Source: Coprinopsis marcescibilis
Taxonomy: Eukaryota; Basidiomycota; Agaricomycetes; Agaricales; Psathyrellaceae
Assembly (NCBI GenBank): GCA_004369085.1
Contig: ML210178.1
Location: forward strand, 149,082-213,081
DNA length: 64,000 nucleotides
Direction of reading: 5' to 3'
Shown here in pieces: positions 11,653-23,670 of this stretch. Each line of letters begins with the position of its first letter. Within the stretch, counting starts at the first letter, position 1. The translations under genes and the position numbers were made by a program. The notes under the pieces are model-generated. The model had not been told where the DNA came from. It did not search any database and worked only from the letters and a program-made list of their open reading frames with translations.

Positions 11653-13106
11653 AGTTAGGTCCTTGATTGACCAAGGATTTCTACATATGCGCCCTCTGGT
11701 TGCAGACCGACCACTTTCTTAGCAGTGCGATTGTTCATATGCGTCACACATACTACAATCCTTGTACACTGTACTCTGAAATGATATACTCACCTTTCAG
11801 ACCCACTATTCGGATGTTTCCAGATTTCCAGACATAAGATAGGCGCGCGCTTAATATAGCTGTCTGTCATTACAGTCAGCATCGAACCCCTTTCAGGTAA
11901 CGGCGCTGTGCCGCGATCAGTCTGATCTCTGTGGCAAAGCCCTTGGCGCTTAACCACGACTCCGCATCCAGCGTACGATAGCCATCTCCGATGACGGAGA
12001 CAACTGCATGGGACCTAAGTACTCCGTACGTTTCGCAATGGTTCAGAGTCCTTGTTAACTCTCATAAATTTATTTTATGTTGTCTCATGTCGTCACATAC
12101 ATAGCCATATGATCCTGTACTTCAGTCCTTACAGAACTTAGAAGATTCTGTTAGAGACGATGGGGGTTCGAGATGCAACATCTGATCGAAACCATGTAGC
12201 TCAGCTCAGCCTCCCTTCCCGTTCACGTTTAAAAATCGAACAGAAGGTTCTACAAAGCCTGTTGCGTGAGAGGTGACTCTCGCGAATTTACCAGCACTCT
12301 GGGTGGAGATTACTCATTATCATGGACCCGAGCTTGACCTGATGGATGCCGCCTTGAAGTGGTACACGGGGTACGGGTTGGATCAGCTCGTTAAAGTACC
12401 AAGGGCATTTACCAGGGTTTGGTTTTGTTACCATTCGGTATTTGATTCTTGCAGCTTAATCCGAATAATGCTTAAGTAAAAACAACTGGCTGCGTCAGGT
12501 GGCTTCATGGTCGATTGGAAGGCAGGAAGTTTTAGAGATTCTAGTATGGTGATATGGCTCTCGTTGACTTCAATTGTTGGCTTCGTATGTACTGTCGCTG
12601 TGACCCCGGCCCTCCGGCCCTCCCGGAACACTGGGAAAGTGTCTCCATAAGCGCTCGAGGTCGCAGAAAAAGTCACCGAGACTGGCACCAGGGTAACATC
12701 ATCATTTACACGGGTAGATAGTAAAGCGATAGAAATCAGTGGACATTCTTTTTTGCCAACGAGCATGTAGACTCTGGAGTCCAGATTCCAGTATGCAATC
12801 TCAATGCTCATGAATTGGGATTGAAAGTGAAAGACAACACATTCTTATGCGCTGGAGTACAAGAGTCGGTCGAGTAAGAATGTGCTGACCCCAATCCTTT
12901 TCACTATTGCGTTTCTTAGTAATGAAATTACGAATGGATTTCGTGAATGCACCTGCATGCAGCAGTTTCAGTGCGCATGCGCTTACACATGGATTCGAGT
13001 TTATGACAAATATACTCGACCCCAAGTAGAACGCAGAAGACTCTAGGATTTCGTACAAGGTCAACGCGCGCTGTAAAATTGCTGTGGGAGTGGTGCTTCG
13101 TTCAGC
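11653..13106. other. intergenic between AAD copies
   Basis: No recognisable gene is present. A minus-strand ATG frame at 12811-12428 (127 codons, starting MSIEIAYWNLDSRVY) is the longest candidate, but it has no motif I know and no homology argument. The 3' end of this stretch is the promoter of AAD copy 2. Confidence 0.4.
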
Positions 13107-13114
13107 TATAAAAA
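13107..13114 (+). promoter_or_regulatory. TATA box of AAD copy 2
   Basis: TATAAAAA lies 89 bp upstream of the matching region around the ATG at 13203, mirroring the spacing of copy 1. Confidence 0.6.
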
Positions 13115-13202
13115 GATGCAAACTTTATACTTTGAGAACCAACAACCTTCGGGCCTCGTCAACAGATTTACCTTCATCAACAACTAACACTCAAATCCAA
13201 AC

Positions 13203-14710
13203 ATGGTCTGGGAAAACGCTCCTCCTCCTGCTACTGCTCTTGGTCGCTACCGACAACTCTCACCTACTGCGGGCGTCCATGTCTCGCCACTTCAGTTGGG
13301 TGCTATGAGCATCGGTGACCAATGGACTCCGTTTGGTATGGGTAGCATGGACAAGGAGTCCAGCTTCAAGCTGTTAGACGCCTACTTCGACAAGGGCGGG
13401 AATTTTATCGACACCGCTAACTTCTAGTGAGCACCGTTCTTCTACGTTTACAAGGGGGAACATACTGATGTCTTTATTTAGTCAGGACGAGAGCTCTGAG
13501 AAGTTCATTGGCGAGTGGGCTGAGAAGCGCGGCATCCGCGACCAGCTATTCTTAGCCACCAAAGTGAGCCATCACGCGCCACCTCGGGACAGAATCTAGG
13601 GCGCTAACGTCCTTATTTTTGAAAAAACAGTACACCGTCAACTGGAAGCCACGAGACAAGACCGTACCTCAGAAGGTCTTCTATTCCGGAAACAGTCTCA
13701 AGAGCATGCGGATTTCTCTCAATGAATCTCTCAAGAAGCTGCGCACCGACTACATCGATTTGTTTTACGTCCACGTCTGGGACTGGAGTACAGGCATCGA
13801 AGAAATTATGCAAGGCCTCCACAACTTTGTGACTCAGGGCAAGATCCTTTACCTCGTCAGTGCCATTGAATGCCGCATCAATCAGAATATGCACTCACCT
13901 GAGTAATTACGTGTCTCAGGGCATCTCGGACACTCCTGCGTGGATTGTTACCAAGGCCAACCAATACGCGAGAGACCATGCATTGACCCCCTTCACAGTT
14001 TACCAAGGTGCATGGAATGTCTTGGATCGTAGTTTCGAGAGGGAGATAATCCCCATGGCAAGGCACGAAGGTAAGTTGCCTATCTTTCAATCTTTACTCG
14101 CGAGAAATTACTCACTGGCCGTAGGGATGGCACTGGCTCCATTCAACGTTCTCGCCACAGGAAAGCTCCGATCAGACTCCGAGGAAGAGGCCCGGCTCAA
14201 GTCTGGCGAGAACGGACGTGCTGTGTTGAACCAGGACTGGAAGCGAAACGATACCGAGAAGGCAATGGCCCGTGCTCTCGAGAAAGTCGCAAAGGAAGTC
14301 GGAGCCAAGTCCACCACCACAAGTCAGTGACCCGTCAACTGAGTCTCCGCTTGGCTGATCTTTCTCCTAGTTGCGATTGCATATGTCTTACACAAGGCCC
14401 CATACGTTTTCCCGGTCATTGGTGGTCGTAGGATTGAGCACCTCGAACAGAACATCCAAGCCCTGGAGGTCTCCTTGACAGATGAACAAATCAAGTTTAT
14501 CGAGAGCCAAACGGAATTCAAGCCCGAGTTCCCCTACAGCATGATTGTGAGTGCCAAGTCCAATCTTAAAACGAATCGAGGTTTACTAACGAGTATCGTC
14601 AGGGTACGGGAGACTCACTCAGTCAATTCTTGATCTGGGGAGGTGTAGCCGACAGGGTCGCGAATCCTGCCCCTATCCGCCCTGCCCCGCAGGAAGCCGA
14701 CAAGAGCTGA
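13203..14710 (+). CDS. AAD: aryl-alcohol dehydrogenase (AKR family), copy 2, intact
   Basis: This is the intact tandem partner of the copy at 10260. It starts [20 protein letters not shown] and ends in TGA at 14708-14710. Seven introns have normal ends. The aldo-keto reductase barrel shows [27 protein letters not shown] (catalytic Asp and Tyr), LATKYT (Lys), [13 protein letters not shown] (His), [14 protein letters not shown], then [16 protein letters not shown], the NADP-binding C-terminal motif. Its role is NADPH-dependent interconversion of aryl aldehydes and alcohols, probably cytosolic, in ligninolysis or detoxification of aromatics. Both copies share exon structure, so they arose by local duplication. 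The neighbouring AA9 gene (opposite strand, converging) fits a plant-biomass setting. Confidence 0.9.
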
Positions 14711-15016
14711 GCGAGACATTCCTGAGCACAACTCGCATACAACATTCGAAGTCAGCATTCAATTTAAAATTGTGATCATTGTAAATTAGAGCCCTGAGAG
14801 CACAATTCATTCATCTGGCATTCACCTGGAGTTATTATTGCGTCGATAAGGTCAATAAGTGTCTGAAACTCATGGGGGCGAAGCATGTCCAGTGGGTTCG
14901 AAAACGCTTGTCATTGAATACATGAAAAGCGCAAATGTTCGACACAGAGACATAGCCAAGGCAATGCAAAAGATGGGCAATCACTCCTTGACGGATGGCA
15001 CGGCGGCCGACTCGGT
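14711..15016. other. short intergenic, converging 3' ends
   Basis: This 306-bp stretch separates the stops of AAD copy 2 and the AA9 gene. It is AT-rich with no coding signal. Confidence 0.6.
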
Positions 15017-16441
15017 TTAGATGCACTGTCCCAAATGCCAGTCAGTAGGTGATGCAGCAGATCAAAACACGGCCAACATACCTGGGCGTACCATTGGTTG
15101 GTGGAACGGCAAGTGTAGGGAGACACGCATTGAGTCGGACCATTCCATCCTTGTCTGATGCATCGTTAGATTCAACGAAAAGGTCCTACGAGACAATGGT
15201 CGCTTACCCTCCACATTGACCGAATTGAGTTTGCAGGGGCTGGGCAGGCGGGGGTGGCTGCACGACGGGGGGTTGACTGGTGACTGGGGGAGGTTGAGTG
15301 ACAACCGGGGGAACAGGCTCCTGGTTGACGGGTGGTGTAACAGTGGGAACGGTCGAGGGTTGCAATGCTGTATTCCAGGTTGCAGTGGTAGGCCATTTGG
15401 TGTTGGCAATCGGAGGAGCAACATATCCGTAAGGAGCAGGTCCCGGAACTGAAGTTGATGTTAGCAGTTACCCAGTGCATTAATCAATAGTCGATCCTTA
15501 CTTTCGTAGGTAGAAATTGGCCGGTTGATGTTGATAAGGATGCCAGGGTGGTTGGCACTGTAAGCACCTGGGATCTTGACGGTCGGAGGACGAGCGGATC
15601 CATTCCCAATTACGTTGATCTGCCAGCAACCGGGGTAGAATCTAGAGGAACGGTCATGATATTGCTTTGTAGAATCGGAAAGGCCATGGTGTTGCTTACT
15701 GTGCGCCTCCAGATCCAGAAGCCACGTGGAGAGCTAATCGAGACGGATTAGAATTTGTCAGAAAATCAGGATATTATGCTGCTCACCAATGGCTTCTGCG
15801 CGGAGCAAGTAGTTACCAGGGGCGACATCCGGTACAGTAAACGTATAGTGGCCGCAGTTATCCTATGTGATTTGAGCGTGAAGGTAAGGAGAGGAAGGGT
15901 TGTTCTCGAATTTACTTACGTTGAGAACTTGAACAGCCCAGTAAACCGGGTTGTTCGAAACCATTCCGGATTCATGAATTTTGAACCAGTCAGAGCCAGC
16001 CGCGTTTGCAGTCTTCGCGTCAGAAACGCGAGCCATGTAGATCAAGATCGGGCCGAAGTGGTTACCACCCAAAGCCTCGTTCCTACAGGACCGTTGGTTT
16101 GGTTGCTGGTGCATCTCAACTGTGACCTTGTCACCGGCTATAAGTGCATCGATTGAGATTAGGCCTTAAGAGATAGCCGCGTAACGTACGCTTAATGGTG
16201 CAGACATTCGGGCTGTTAGTTGCTTGGTTGCAAGCAAGTTGCTGAGAAATGGTTGAGTTACGCTCGAGCGGGAACTAATGGTCATGTCACGTACAGACTG
16301 ACTGAGACTGATAGGATTGTTACTGGCGGGAGTTCTAAGACATGAAGTACCGCCGTCAACGCCATTGATCCATATTTGTTGCCACGTCGAATGTGCAGCA
16401 GCGGATGCTGCAAGCAGTAAAATACTCGCGATCGCTTTCAT
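15017..16441 (-). CDS. AA9 lytic polysaccharide monooxygenase with C-terminal CBM1
   Basis: This is a secreted copper enzyme that oxidatively cleaves cellulose. The ATG at 16441 gives the signal peptide MKAIASILLLAASAAA, cleaved before HSTWQQIWING, so the mature protein starts with the His that forms half of the copper brace. The second His is in GGNHFGPILIYMA. The axial Tyr and its partner Gln are in GAQFYPGCWQINV, rebuilt across a phase-2 intron. RSCRNEAL and DNCGHYTF carry the usual Cys residues. A Pro/Thr/Gln-rich linker of about 60 residues leads to a CBM1: FGQCGGQGWNGPTQC, then VSPYTCRSTNQWYAQCI, stopping at 15017-15019. The CBM1 is split by two introns (acceptors GCATCAG and GGGACAG). 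About seven introns in all; the short one after NNPI is the least certain. Confidence 0.95.
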
Positions 16442-17984
16442 TGCAAATCTAAAAAGATTGGTCGCAACGTTTAACAAGCGTGAAGAGATGTATAGTGCGC
16501 AGACGTTACCTCTTGAGACACTGTTGAAAAGGTTCCCGCGGAACGTGCAGGGGTGGGCCACACTCTTATACGAAAACCCGCGGCTTGTACTGAGAAGCAA
16601 GGAATCCATCCGTTGGAATTAAGAAGCAGATCCGGGGAAGTGTGGGGGAGTCGTGAAGGATAAATGTCCATAGCCTCCACTAAATATCCCCTAATAATCC
16701 GGGGTTTCTGGAAGCCGTTGGTTTCTGTTGCGCTGCATTAGATCAGCCAAATTGCACAAATGCGTAGGTGTCGTAGGCTGATTGTGACCTCTTTCCACAA
16801 AATATCACCAGTATATGTCTGGGGGAACAATGGAACCTGTGATTTAAACCTCGATGATAATACTGGATACGAAATACCTCGGTAGAATCTTTGCTTGTCC
16901 AAAGTCATGGGTTCAGTGTTCAGCCTAAACTATTGCAGAATCTACGCGAAGTATTGTCAAGTCCGCGTGTCAGAAGCAAATTAGAAGTAGACAATTGAAT
17001 TGCGAGTTTGCTTCCTTGCTTAGAGAGCGCTAAAATGGCGATCTGTGCTCATCGGGCACTGATGATGGGGTATGTTGCGATGACTGAGAACGGACGTGGC
17101 TGTGATTCAGAGAAGCAACCCATCCCATGGGCCAATCACAGAGCTTCAACCATATTCGCCTGTTACCGAAGAGCTTGCTGACCTCTGACGAACATGAAAC
17201 CGGGTTTTAGATGCAGTGACATATTCTTTCGCTCACCATAGCTTCCGAGTCTTATCAATGATAAACTCCACTCTCCGATCGTGGATTGTTGGAAGGAGCC
17301 CAACTGGAAACGGAGGACCACTGGTTGTGCGCGTCATAACTACCAGTCCACGACTCCACGAACTTTGCGATATATGCTGGGCGTGTACAGCGCCAGAGAA
17401 AAATCGTTCGGTTGGCCGAACCAAGTGACGAGTCAGGGCCTTGAGTCTGTGTACTAAATAGCTGTAAAGCTGATGTCCGTGACTACAGAGAGGAAAACCA
17501 CATACACACCTTCTCGCTCCGGGTCTGTACACGCGAAACCCTCAGCCCAGCATCGATTGTGATACCCGCCTCTGGCACTAAGTTTGCAGTTAAAACGTTG
17601 CTGGCTCGGAAATATGGGGTTAAGTAGGAATATCTCGCAGAGGCAACCAATATTCAACTCTATAGGCCACTGCTTGCCATCCCACCGTTATATATCGCGG
17701 CGGTTTGAAAGTTTTGAAGAAGTTGGAACTTTGGGCCAAGTTGAATTGTCGCGTGCCAAGAACAAGCCAAGGGACCTTCCAGGCGCCATCAATTATCGCA
17801 CGGGCTAAAGAGCCCGAGATCAATTTTAACTTGCCCTCGTCATTCCTCTCCCAGAAGCGTCAACCAGAGTAAAGGCAGCAAACAATGATTACAAAAATAT
17901 ACATGCAATACCAATACAAGCATCATTTAACACGAGAGCAGCGCGGGATAGTGACACAACTATGTAAAGCGACGCATCCTTAGC
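16442..17984. other. intergenic, no gene seen
   Basis: This 1.5-kb region is upstream of the AA9 gene and downstream of the 17985 gene. Only short frames without motifs or splice logic were found. It should contain the AA9 promoter. Confidence 0.5.
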
Positions 17985-19203
17985 CTACTTCCTTTCGATA
18001 AAATCCGCAGTCACCAAACCAATCTGATATTCGGGTGGAGAAGATAAAGGGAGTGTTTTTGTTTGACCGTTAGGCATGGCAACCATAACCGCAATCTCCA
18101 TGTGAGCCGGCTCTTCCTTTCCCGCCGGGGTCGAAGAAGAGTGACTGCTTCCAGAATTCACGTCCGTTGAAGAATCGCGAAGTGTCATAGAGCTCCGCCC
18201 TGCAGGTGTACCTGTGCCTGTGCTCGAGCTAAGCATTGAAGACAGCGGGTATGACGATACCCCAGTGGCAGAACGGGACCGATTATTGGTCCAGAATGAC
18301 CGCCAGGTTGAATACCAGGTTGTGCGCACGGGGGATTCCGCGGCTCGCGAAGACATCATGTAGCCTGAATGAGGATTACGTGGCCAATAAGGTTGAGATC
18401 CAAGTTCGACGGGCAGCTCTTCAAAGTCGTTTCTGGGAGGGCTGAGATTTTCAAAATGCTCATAAGGTTGAAGGTCCTTTGGAGGTCTGACGATGGACGC
18501 AGAAAGGGGCTGGTACACATCGTCGGACGTTGTCGCAGAAGAAGAAGCTAATTAGATCACTTACTTCAATACTCCTCCAGGACCAGTTAGAAGGCGTTCT
18601 GGCATGACTACCTTTTGGCGAGAACCACGTATCAGCCTTGGGACCAAGTTCGAACTCGGTCTGAGTACCGTTTCCCTTTCCAGCCCAAGCCGCGCCCCCT
18701 TTTCCACTCTCTAGCTCCACCAACTGCACTTCATGGTACGTCGGTTTCTCCTTGCGTACATCGTCATATCCGGCGAGCTCTCTCTCTTGCGCAAACTCCC
18801 AATTCTGGCGTAGCCCAAGGAGCCCCCCAAACGGCACAAACCTATTCGGCCTGGATTCGGACTGAGCCCCAAAAGCTTGGAGGCGCCGTGTACGCTGCCT
18901 TGCGACGTACCGCCTCCTCGTCGTGATAACGCAACACACAAATACCAAGAGTAGAACGATGAAGGTGATCAGAAACCCGAAGAAGTAGCTCGCTCCTCGT
19001 TGCGCTGGAATATTTGCGCTGGGGTTGCCGTCACCAAAAACGTTGTTGTTGTTGCTATTGCTGTTTCCTCCGAAGTTTCCGTATCCACCGTTGTAGCCGT
19101 AATGGCCAGTATAAGTTGCATGTTGATAGTCGAGCGTCCCGGTGGTGGGATATACAGTGTACTCTGAGTTAGAGTACTCTGAGCCGTAAGGATTGGCTGC
19201 CAT
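17985..19203 (-). CDS. single-pass membrane protein, Gly/Asn/Tyr-rich N-terminus
   Basis: The ATG at 19203 starts MAANPYGSEYSNSEYTVYP. One 55-nt intron at 18564-18510 joins NWSWRSIE to PLSASIVRPP in phase, and TAG is at 17985-17987. The N-terminal 80 residues are rich in Gly, Asn and Tyr and have no signal peptide. One hydrophobic span follows (FFGFLITFIVLLLVFVCCVI), then basic residues RRRYVARQRTRR. A long, mostly disordered cytoplasmic tail is rich in Ser/Thr and ends with a more ordered block (HMEIAVMVAMPNGQTKTLPL, QIGLVTADF). No known family was recognised. A signal-anchor protein of the plasma or an internal membrane is the best structural reading. Confidence 0.75.
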
Positions 19204-20234
19204 GACCGCAGAAAACTGGTGGGGAGGGAGGGGTATGAAACTAGTAGTCTGAGAGCAGAAGGGCGATGCTTTGATCGTGGTCCTACACCTAAGATCGAGC
19301 CACAGGACGAATGGATGATGCCACCGGGGCTGCGGGTTTATGCTGGAGATGGTATGAAATTCGTCCAAATCGTGGGTCGTGCGCTTGAGGTCTTCTGCTG
19401 CACCCCCTGGACCTGTTATCGTCTTCTGACCCAGAAGTCACGATTAACCTATCGTATGCGATGATGATCAAAGACGTCCAGCCAGAAGGTAAACTCAGAG
19501 GAATGCCATCTGAGCGACGTTGAGTCAGAAGTAAAGGTGCAGGGAAATGACCGAAGCCCCAGAGATATCCAGCGGCGTGAGGTTGATAAACCTGACGAAA
19601 ACATCTGACAGGCAGATTAGAGCAGGCACGTTCCAGATACGCCCATACTGCGTCATAGCAAGCCAAGTGACGTGAATGAAACCTTACTTGCGACTATTCC
19701 AAGTCTTTCTGGCATACGCAGCGACAGGTTGGATACAGCCCTCCAACTTTCTTTCCGTGGCGACTATAGAAAGCAGTAAACGATAAGAAAATATCATCGG
19801 AAAAAAGCCATGATTAAGAATAACTCACTGGATGACTCGCACCATGAAGAATGACGACTAGTGCTACTAAGTGGAAGTACTATTGTGGCGTTGGCAAGCC
19901 TTCATGACGGTGGTTGCTGCCATGATCGACGTCACTCGCAACCCTTGCTACAGCCACCGAATGTCGGGGATGGCACATCAAATATCAATGCAAGGCTGAT
20001 AATGCTCGTTCGTCACCCAGAACTTGAACGTACAACACAGCAGTTTGAAAGTAAGGATTACAGCTACACCGGAAGAACTGGTGATGGGTGGAATAAATTA
20101 TCTAGAAACCTATGTAAGTCCATGATCAACGCAAGAAATGCATCGTCATAAATATCCTGCCAGGAAAACGGTGGGTATAGAAATACAGTCCAATCTAATC
20201 CGATGCAAACTAAGATAATGGGTTAAGATATCGA
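19204..20234. other. intergenic, no gene seen
   Basis: About 1 kb lies between two minus-strand genes. No frame has recognisable motifs. It presumably holds the promoter of the 17985-19203 gene and the 3' UTR of the Sec2-like gene. Confidence 0.5.
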
Positions 20235-23200
20235 TTATCTGGTACCTCCAATGCGTGCCCAGTACATTTCCTCTCGGAGTCTAACGATATGCTTCCAGGT
20301 GCGCTCCTCCCAAGTCGCGTCGCCGATATAGATCTCCTTATCTTCCGGGTCAGCTTCACCACTTTCCTCCGATGCGCCATGTTCAGTGGTCGGGGACTCG
20401 ATCAGCTCGGCCTTCGTCTCGTTTACGGTCGCAACTCCGTTCACAGCCTTGCTGTCCTGTTTGTTGAACGAATTTTGGGTGGCAGTCTTCAAATCCTCGT
20501 CAGAGATATTGGTTTCAGCATTATCCTTTGGTGGAACACTGGACGGTGCGTCGACAAACACGTCCTTGTCAGAAGCAGGGGACTTTTGGGGTGCGTCTTG
20601 AGTAGCTTCCACTTTGACTATGTCTACGGGCCCATTAGTGGCAGGCTTGACGTCGTCCGCGGTGTCTTCCTCCTTGAGGGTCTCTTCCTCGCTCTCTGGA
20701 GTCTTTTCCACAGAGTTTTTAAGAGCAGCCTCGTTGTTATCCTTCCCATTTACTGCGGGTTCCTCCTCCGTCTTCGCGGACACCTGTTCCTTCTTCTCTT
20801 CTGTCGGACCGGCTGGTGGCTCGAAAGGTTTCGCCTCGACTTTCAATGGCGTCGATGGCCTCGACTGTTGCACATTCTCTGGAACGGAAGGGGGTGGGCG
20901 CCTAGCCGCCGCCCTCCTCGGTACAGGCGGTGGTGCTGTTCCAGTCGGGGTTGCCGGAGACCCGTTTCTCTCGGGTGGACCATCCGACCCGTTGGTATTC
21001 ATCGTTGGCGTATTCGGCCTCGAATCTGGCAGCGGGATATTCCTGGGCAATGAAAAGCGGTTGGGTCTAAGAGGCACTACCGGCGAGGTCTGAGGCCCTC
21101 CCTCCTCCGTCTCCTTTGGCTTCTCAGTGGTGTCACCAGTGGTTGTATCTGTACCAATTTTTGTGCTACCGTCGGTCAAAGTAGCAACTGTCGTCGAAGA
21201 ATCCTCCGCGGGCAAGGTTTTGACAGTTTGAAGAGGGCTCTGCGGTTCACCAGCATCGAACACGAGCTTGGTGGGAGTTGTGGGGTTCGAATCCGTTCCG
21301 TCGCCCAATGCGATGGACTTCTTGCGAGGACTGGTTCTACGACCCTCGCTTCGCTTGGGAATAGGTGGAGGAACCGCATTTACTGCCGGTTCTTTCGTTT
21401 CGGTCTGAAGGGATGGGGGTGGTTTTCTCGGAACGGATACACGCCTGGCCCGAGGTGGCAGAGGTGGAGGTTGGGAAGAAACAGGAACACGATTGGCTGG
21501 GTTCGGTTTAGCTGTCGTGGCCGTCGGAGTCGCCATCTCAGGCTTCTTCTTATCCTTGTCCGAGTCACTCCAGCTAACGGCGCGTTCGCTAATGGCCGAG
21601 GCAAGTCCCCAAAGACCGCGCTTCCTGGGTGGAATCGGGGGTTTAGTCTCAGGTTTTGCAACAGGTGATGTTGATGTTGGAGTTGTCGGAAGCACCGGAA
21701 TTTCCTCCTCCCAAATCTTCTCGACAATACCAGTGCGAACAAATGCCCACAAAGTGCAAGTGCTACGCAAGCGTTTGAGACACCATCCTGAGGAGCACAG
21801 TGGATATAGCGTGATAGGTTGGTTGTTCGGCGATGACGTTGTGGTATGTATAGGGGTGGACTGGGCCGCCGTGTGATACGGAGTTGACGACGCCGACAAG
21901 CCACTTTGAGAAAGTGATTTGGCGATCGAGGGTAAAGGGATTGATGAGATTGAAGCAGCCATTGGCGCAGTTGCGACTCTAAAGATGTAAACTTGTTGCG
22001 TGTTCCCTTGCGACGATGATGCAGAGATCGCAGGAGGCGATATGGAATGGGTTGGTGATGGCGGGCGAGAAGAACCGTTAGAAATGATGGACGTGGCTCG
22101 GTTGGCTGTCTTCTTGAAGAATGAGCCCGACCAAGAGGTGTTATTGGTGTGGTGGTTGGAGATGGATGATGATCGACGGCTCCGCTGATAGAAGTGTTCC
22201 GCCACTGTGGTTATCGCTGCTCCACACAGTGCACAGGACACGGTGTCGTTGTTGGCACTCATTCCTGCGACTGTTACTGGGCTGGAATACAACGTCGTCT
22301 CGGAAAATAACGATGAGATTGGGATTGGTTCGATGGTGAGCTGGCCAGTGTGAACGGCATTGAGTACCGAACGCCTCGACAGCCAATTTAATGACGGTGC
22401 TAAATCCAAGCGAATAGTTGGGTCGCTGTTACAAAGCGTTAGCATATCCGATGGTGAACAGTAGATTACTTACGAATCCTCGTTCGATAGCCGGGCAAGG
22501 AAAGGGAGGGGGAGAATGGTGGGCATTGCTGGTGGCTGAGGGGAGGTTTGGTGCAAAGACCGGAGATGAGCGACGAAAATCAAGAACTCTTGGTAAGGCA
22601 GATGCGAGCTCTTGAGCTTGAGCGGGCGTGAAAGGTCGACTGTCTGAATGCGTTCCAACCATTTGCCCTTCCCCATCTTGACCTGAATTTCATGCGCCTT
22701 TCTCTCCGACTCCTCCTTCTCCGCCCGAAGCTGCTGCATTTGGGTCTGCATTATGCTAACAGCCTCTTCTGCACCCTTGAGAGCACGCTGGGCGTCCGAG
22801 ACCTTCTGCTCGCTCAGGTGCCGAGCAAACCTGGCTTCCGCAACCATCGTGTTCGCCTGGTCGAACAACGTTGCACTGAGGTCGTCCAGGTCCTTCTCAA
22901 TCGCCGCTCTCGCAGATTCTGCCTGACCGCGTTGTGCGGCTTCCTCCGTTGCTTTTTCCATCAGGCGATTGAGCTCGGTTGTGACATGCGACTTCTCCAC
23001 CAAAAGCCCAGTATTAAGTGCCGCCAAATGCTGCGTCCTCTCCAGCTCCAGCTGCGATATTCGAATGCTCGAAGTCCTTAGGTTGGCTGAGGTGACGTGA
23101 ATATCATCCTCAAGGTCAGAGACGCGATCATACGACTTGACGAGCTTGTTGTTGAGTTCGTTGACCTGGGAGAAGAGATCCTGGATTTGAGTTCGTAAAG

Positions 23201-23348
23201 ATGCAATTACCATTTCTTGTGCATCTGGATCTATGCTATAGGCCCGAGGCTTTGCTGGTGCGCTTGTGGTGGCAGAGCTGACATTGTCGTTGTCGTCATT
23301 GGTATCGTTGGTCCCGTTGATGTAAGGTTTATCTGGCTCTTCCGCCAT
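20235..23348 (-). CDS. SEC2: Sec2-type Rab guanine nucleotide exchange factor
   Basis: The product is about 1,021 aa in two exons, 23348-22474 and about 22423-20235, joined through a 50-nt intron with a textbook branch site (GCTAAC). Residues 40-240 form the long coiled coil of the Sec2p domain, including LNRLMEKATEEAAQRGQAES, DDLSATLFDQANTMVAEAR and KGAEEAVSIMQTQMQQLRAE, the segment that activates Sec4/Rab8-type GTPases. After the intron a conserved fungal block reads GQLTIEPIPISSLFSE. A CALCG motif follows, and later CSSGWCLKRLRSTCTLWAFV and VEKIWEEE. The rest is Pro/Ser/Thr/Glu-rich and probably disordered, with poly-proline SH3-ligand-like stretches. It should act on secretory vesicles in polarised hyphal growth. 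Confidence 0.9.
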
Positions 23349-23670
23349 GCTTTATATTGGGCACTGCTTCCAGAGCTGCTTGAACGGTGTTGGCCAAAAG
23401 AATCAAGAGGTGAGACCTGACAAGCTTGACAAGATAAATGACAAGGCGACTTGGGACCGTGGTTGTATAGGCGTGGTGAAACACATCGGGTTGCATCAGT
23501 TCTGCTGGCAAATCACATCAACGTAAGCAAAGTTTGTAATAGGGGCTGCAAGTTTCCTCATTATGTTATGTACGGGATCAGAAGGATAGTGGCGGTAGAA
23601 CTTTATTTTGTAGTATCTTGGAGGTATCCAAAGAGATATAGAGGATATATATTATATAGTGACGATTCAT
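23349..23670. other. short intergenic
   Basis: This 322-bp spacer holds the Sec2 5' flank and the 3' end of the ligase gene. An AT-rich run near 23640 (ATATATATTATATAG) is the only notable feature. Confidence 0.5.

Noticed and set aside
12428..12811. 127-codon minus-strand ATG frame between the AAD copies
   Set aside because: No motif, no splice partner and no recognisable family; length is within chance for this base composition.
15601..15720. Apparent replacement of the conserved Gln by Arg before the AA9 axial Tyr
   Set aside because: It came from a wrong splice reading; with the donor GTAAGC placed after GCACA the sequence is the canonical GAQFYPGC.
20289..21093. Long plus-strand open frames (up to 254 codons) inside the Sec2-like gene
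   Set aside because: They are antisense shadows of the Pro/Ser/Glu-rich Sec2 C-terminal region.
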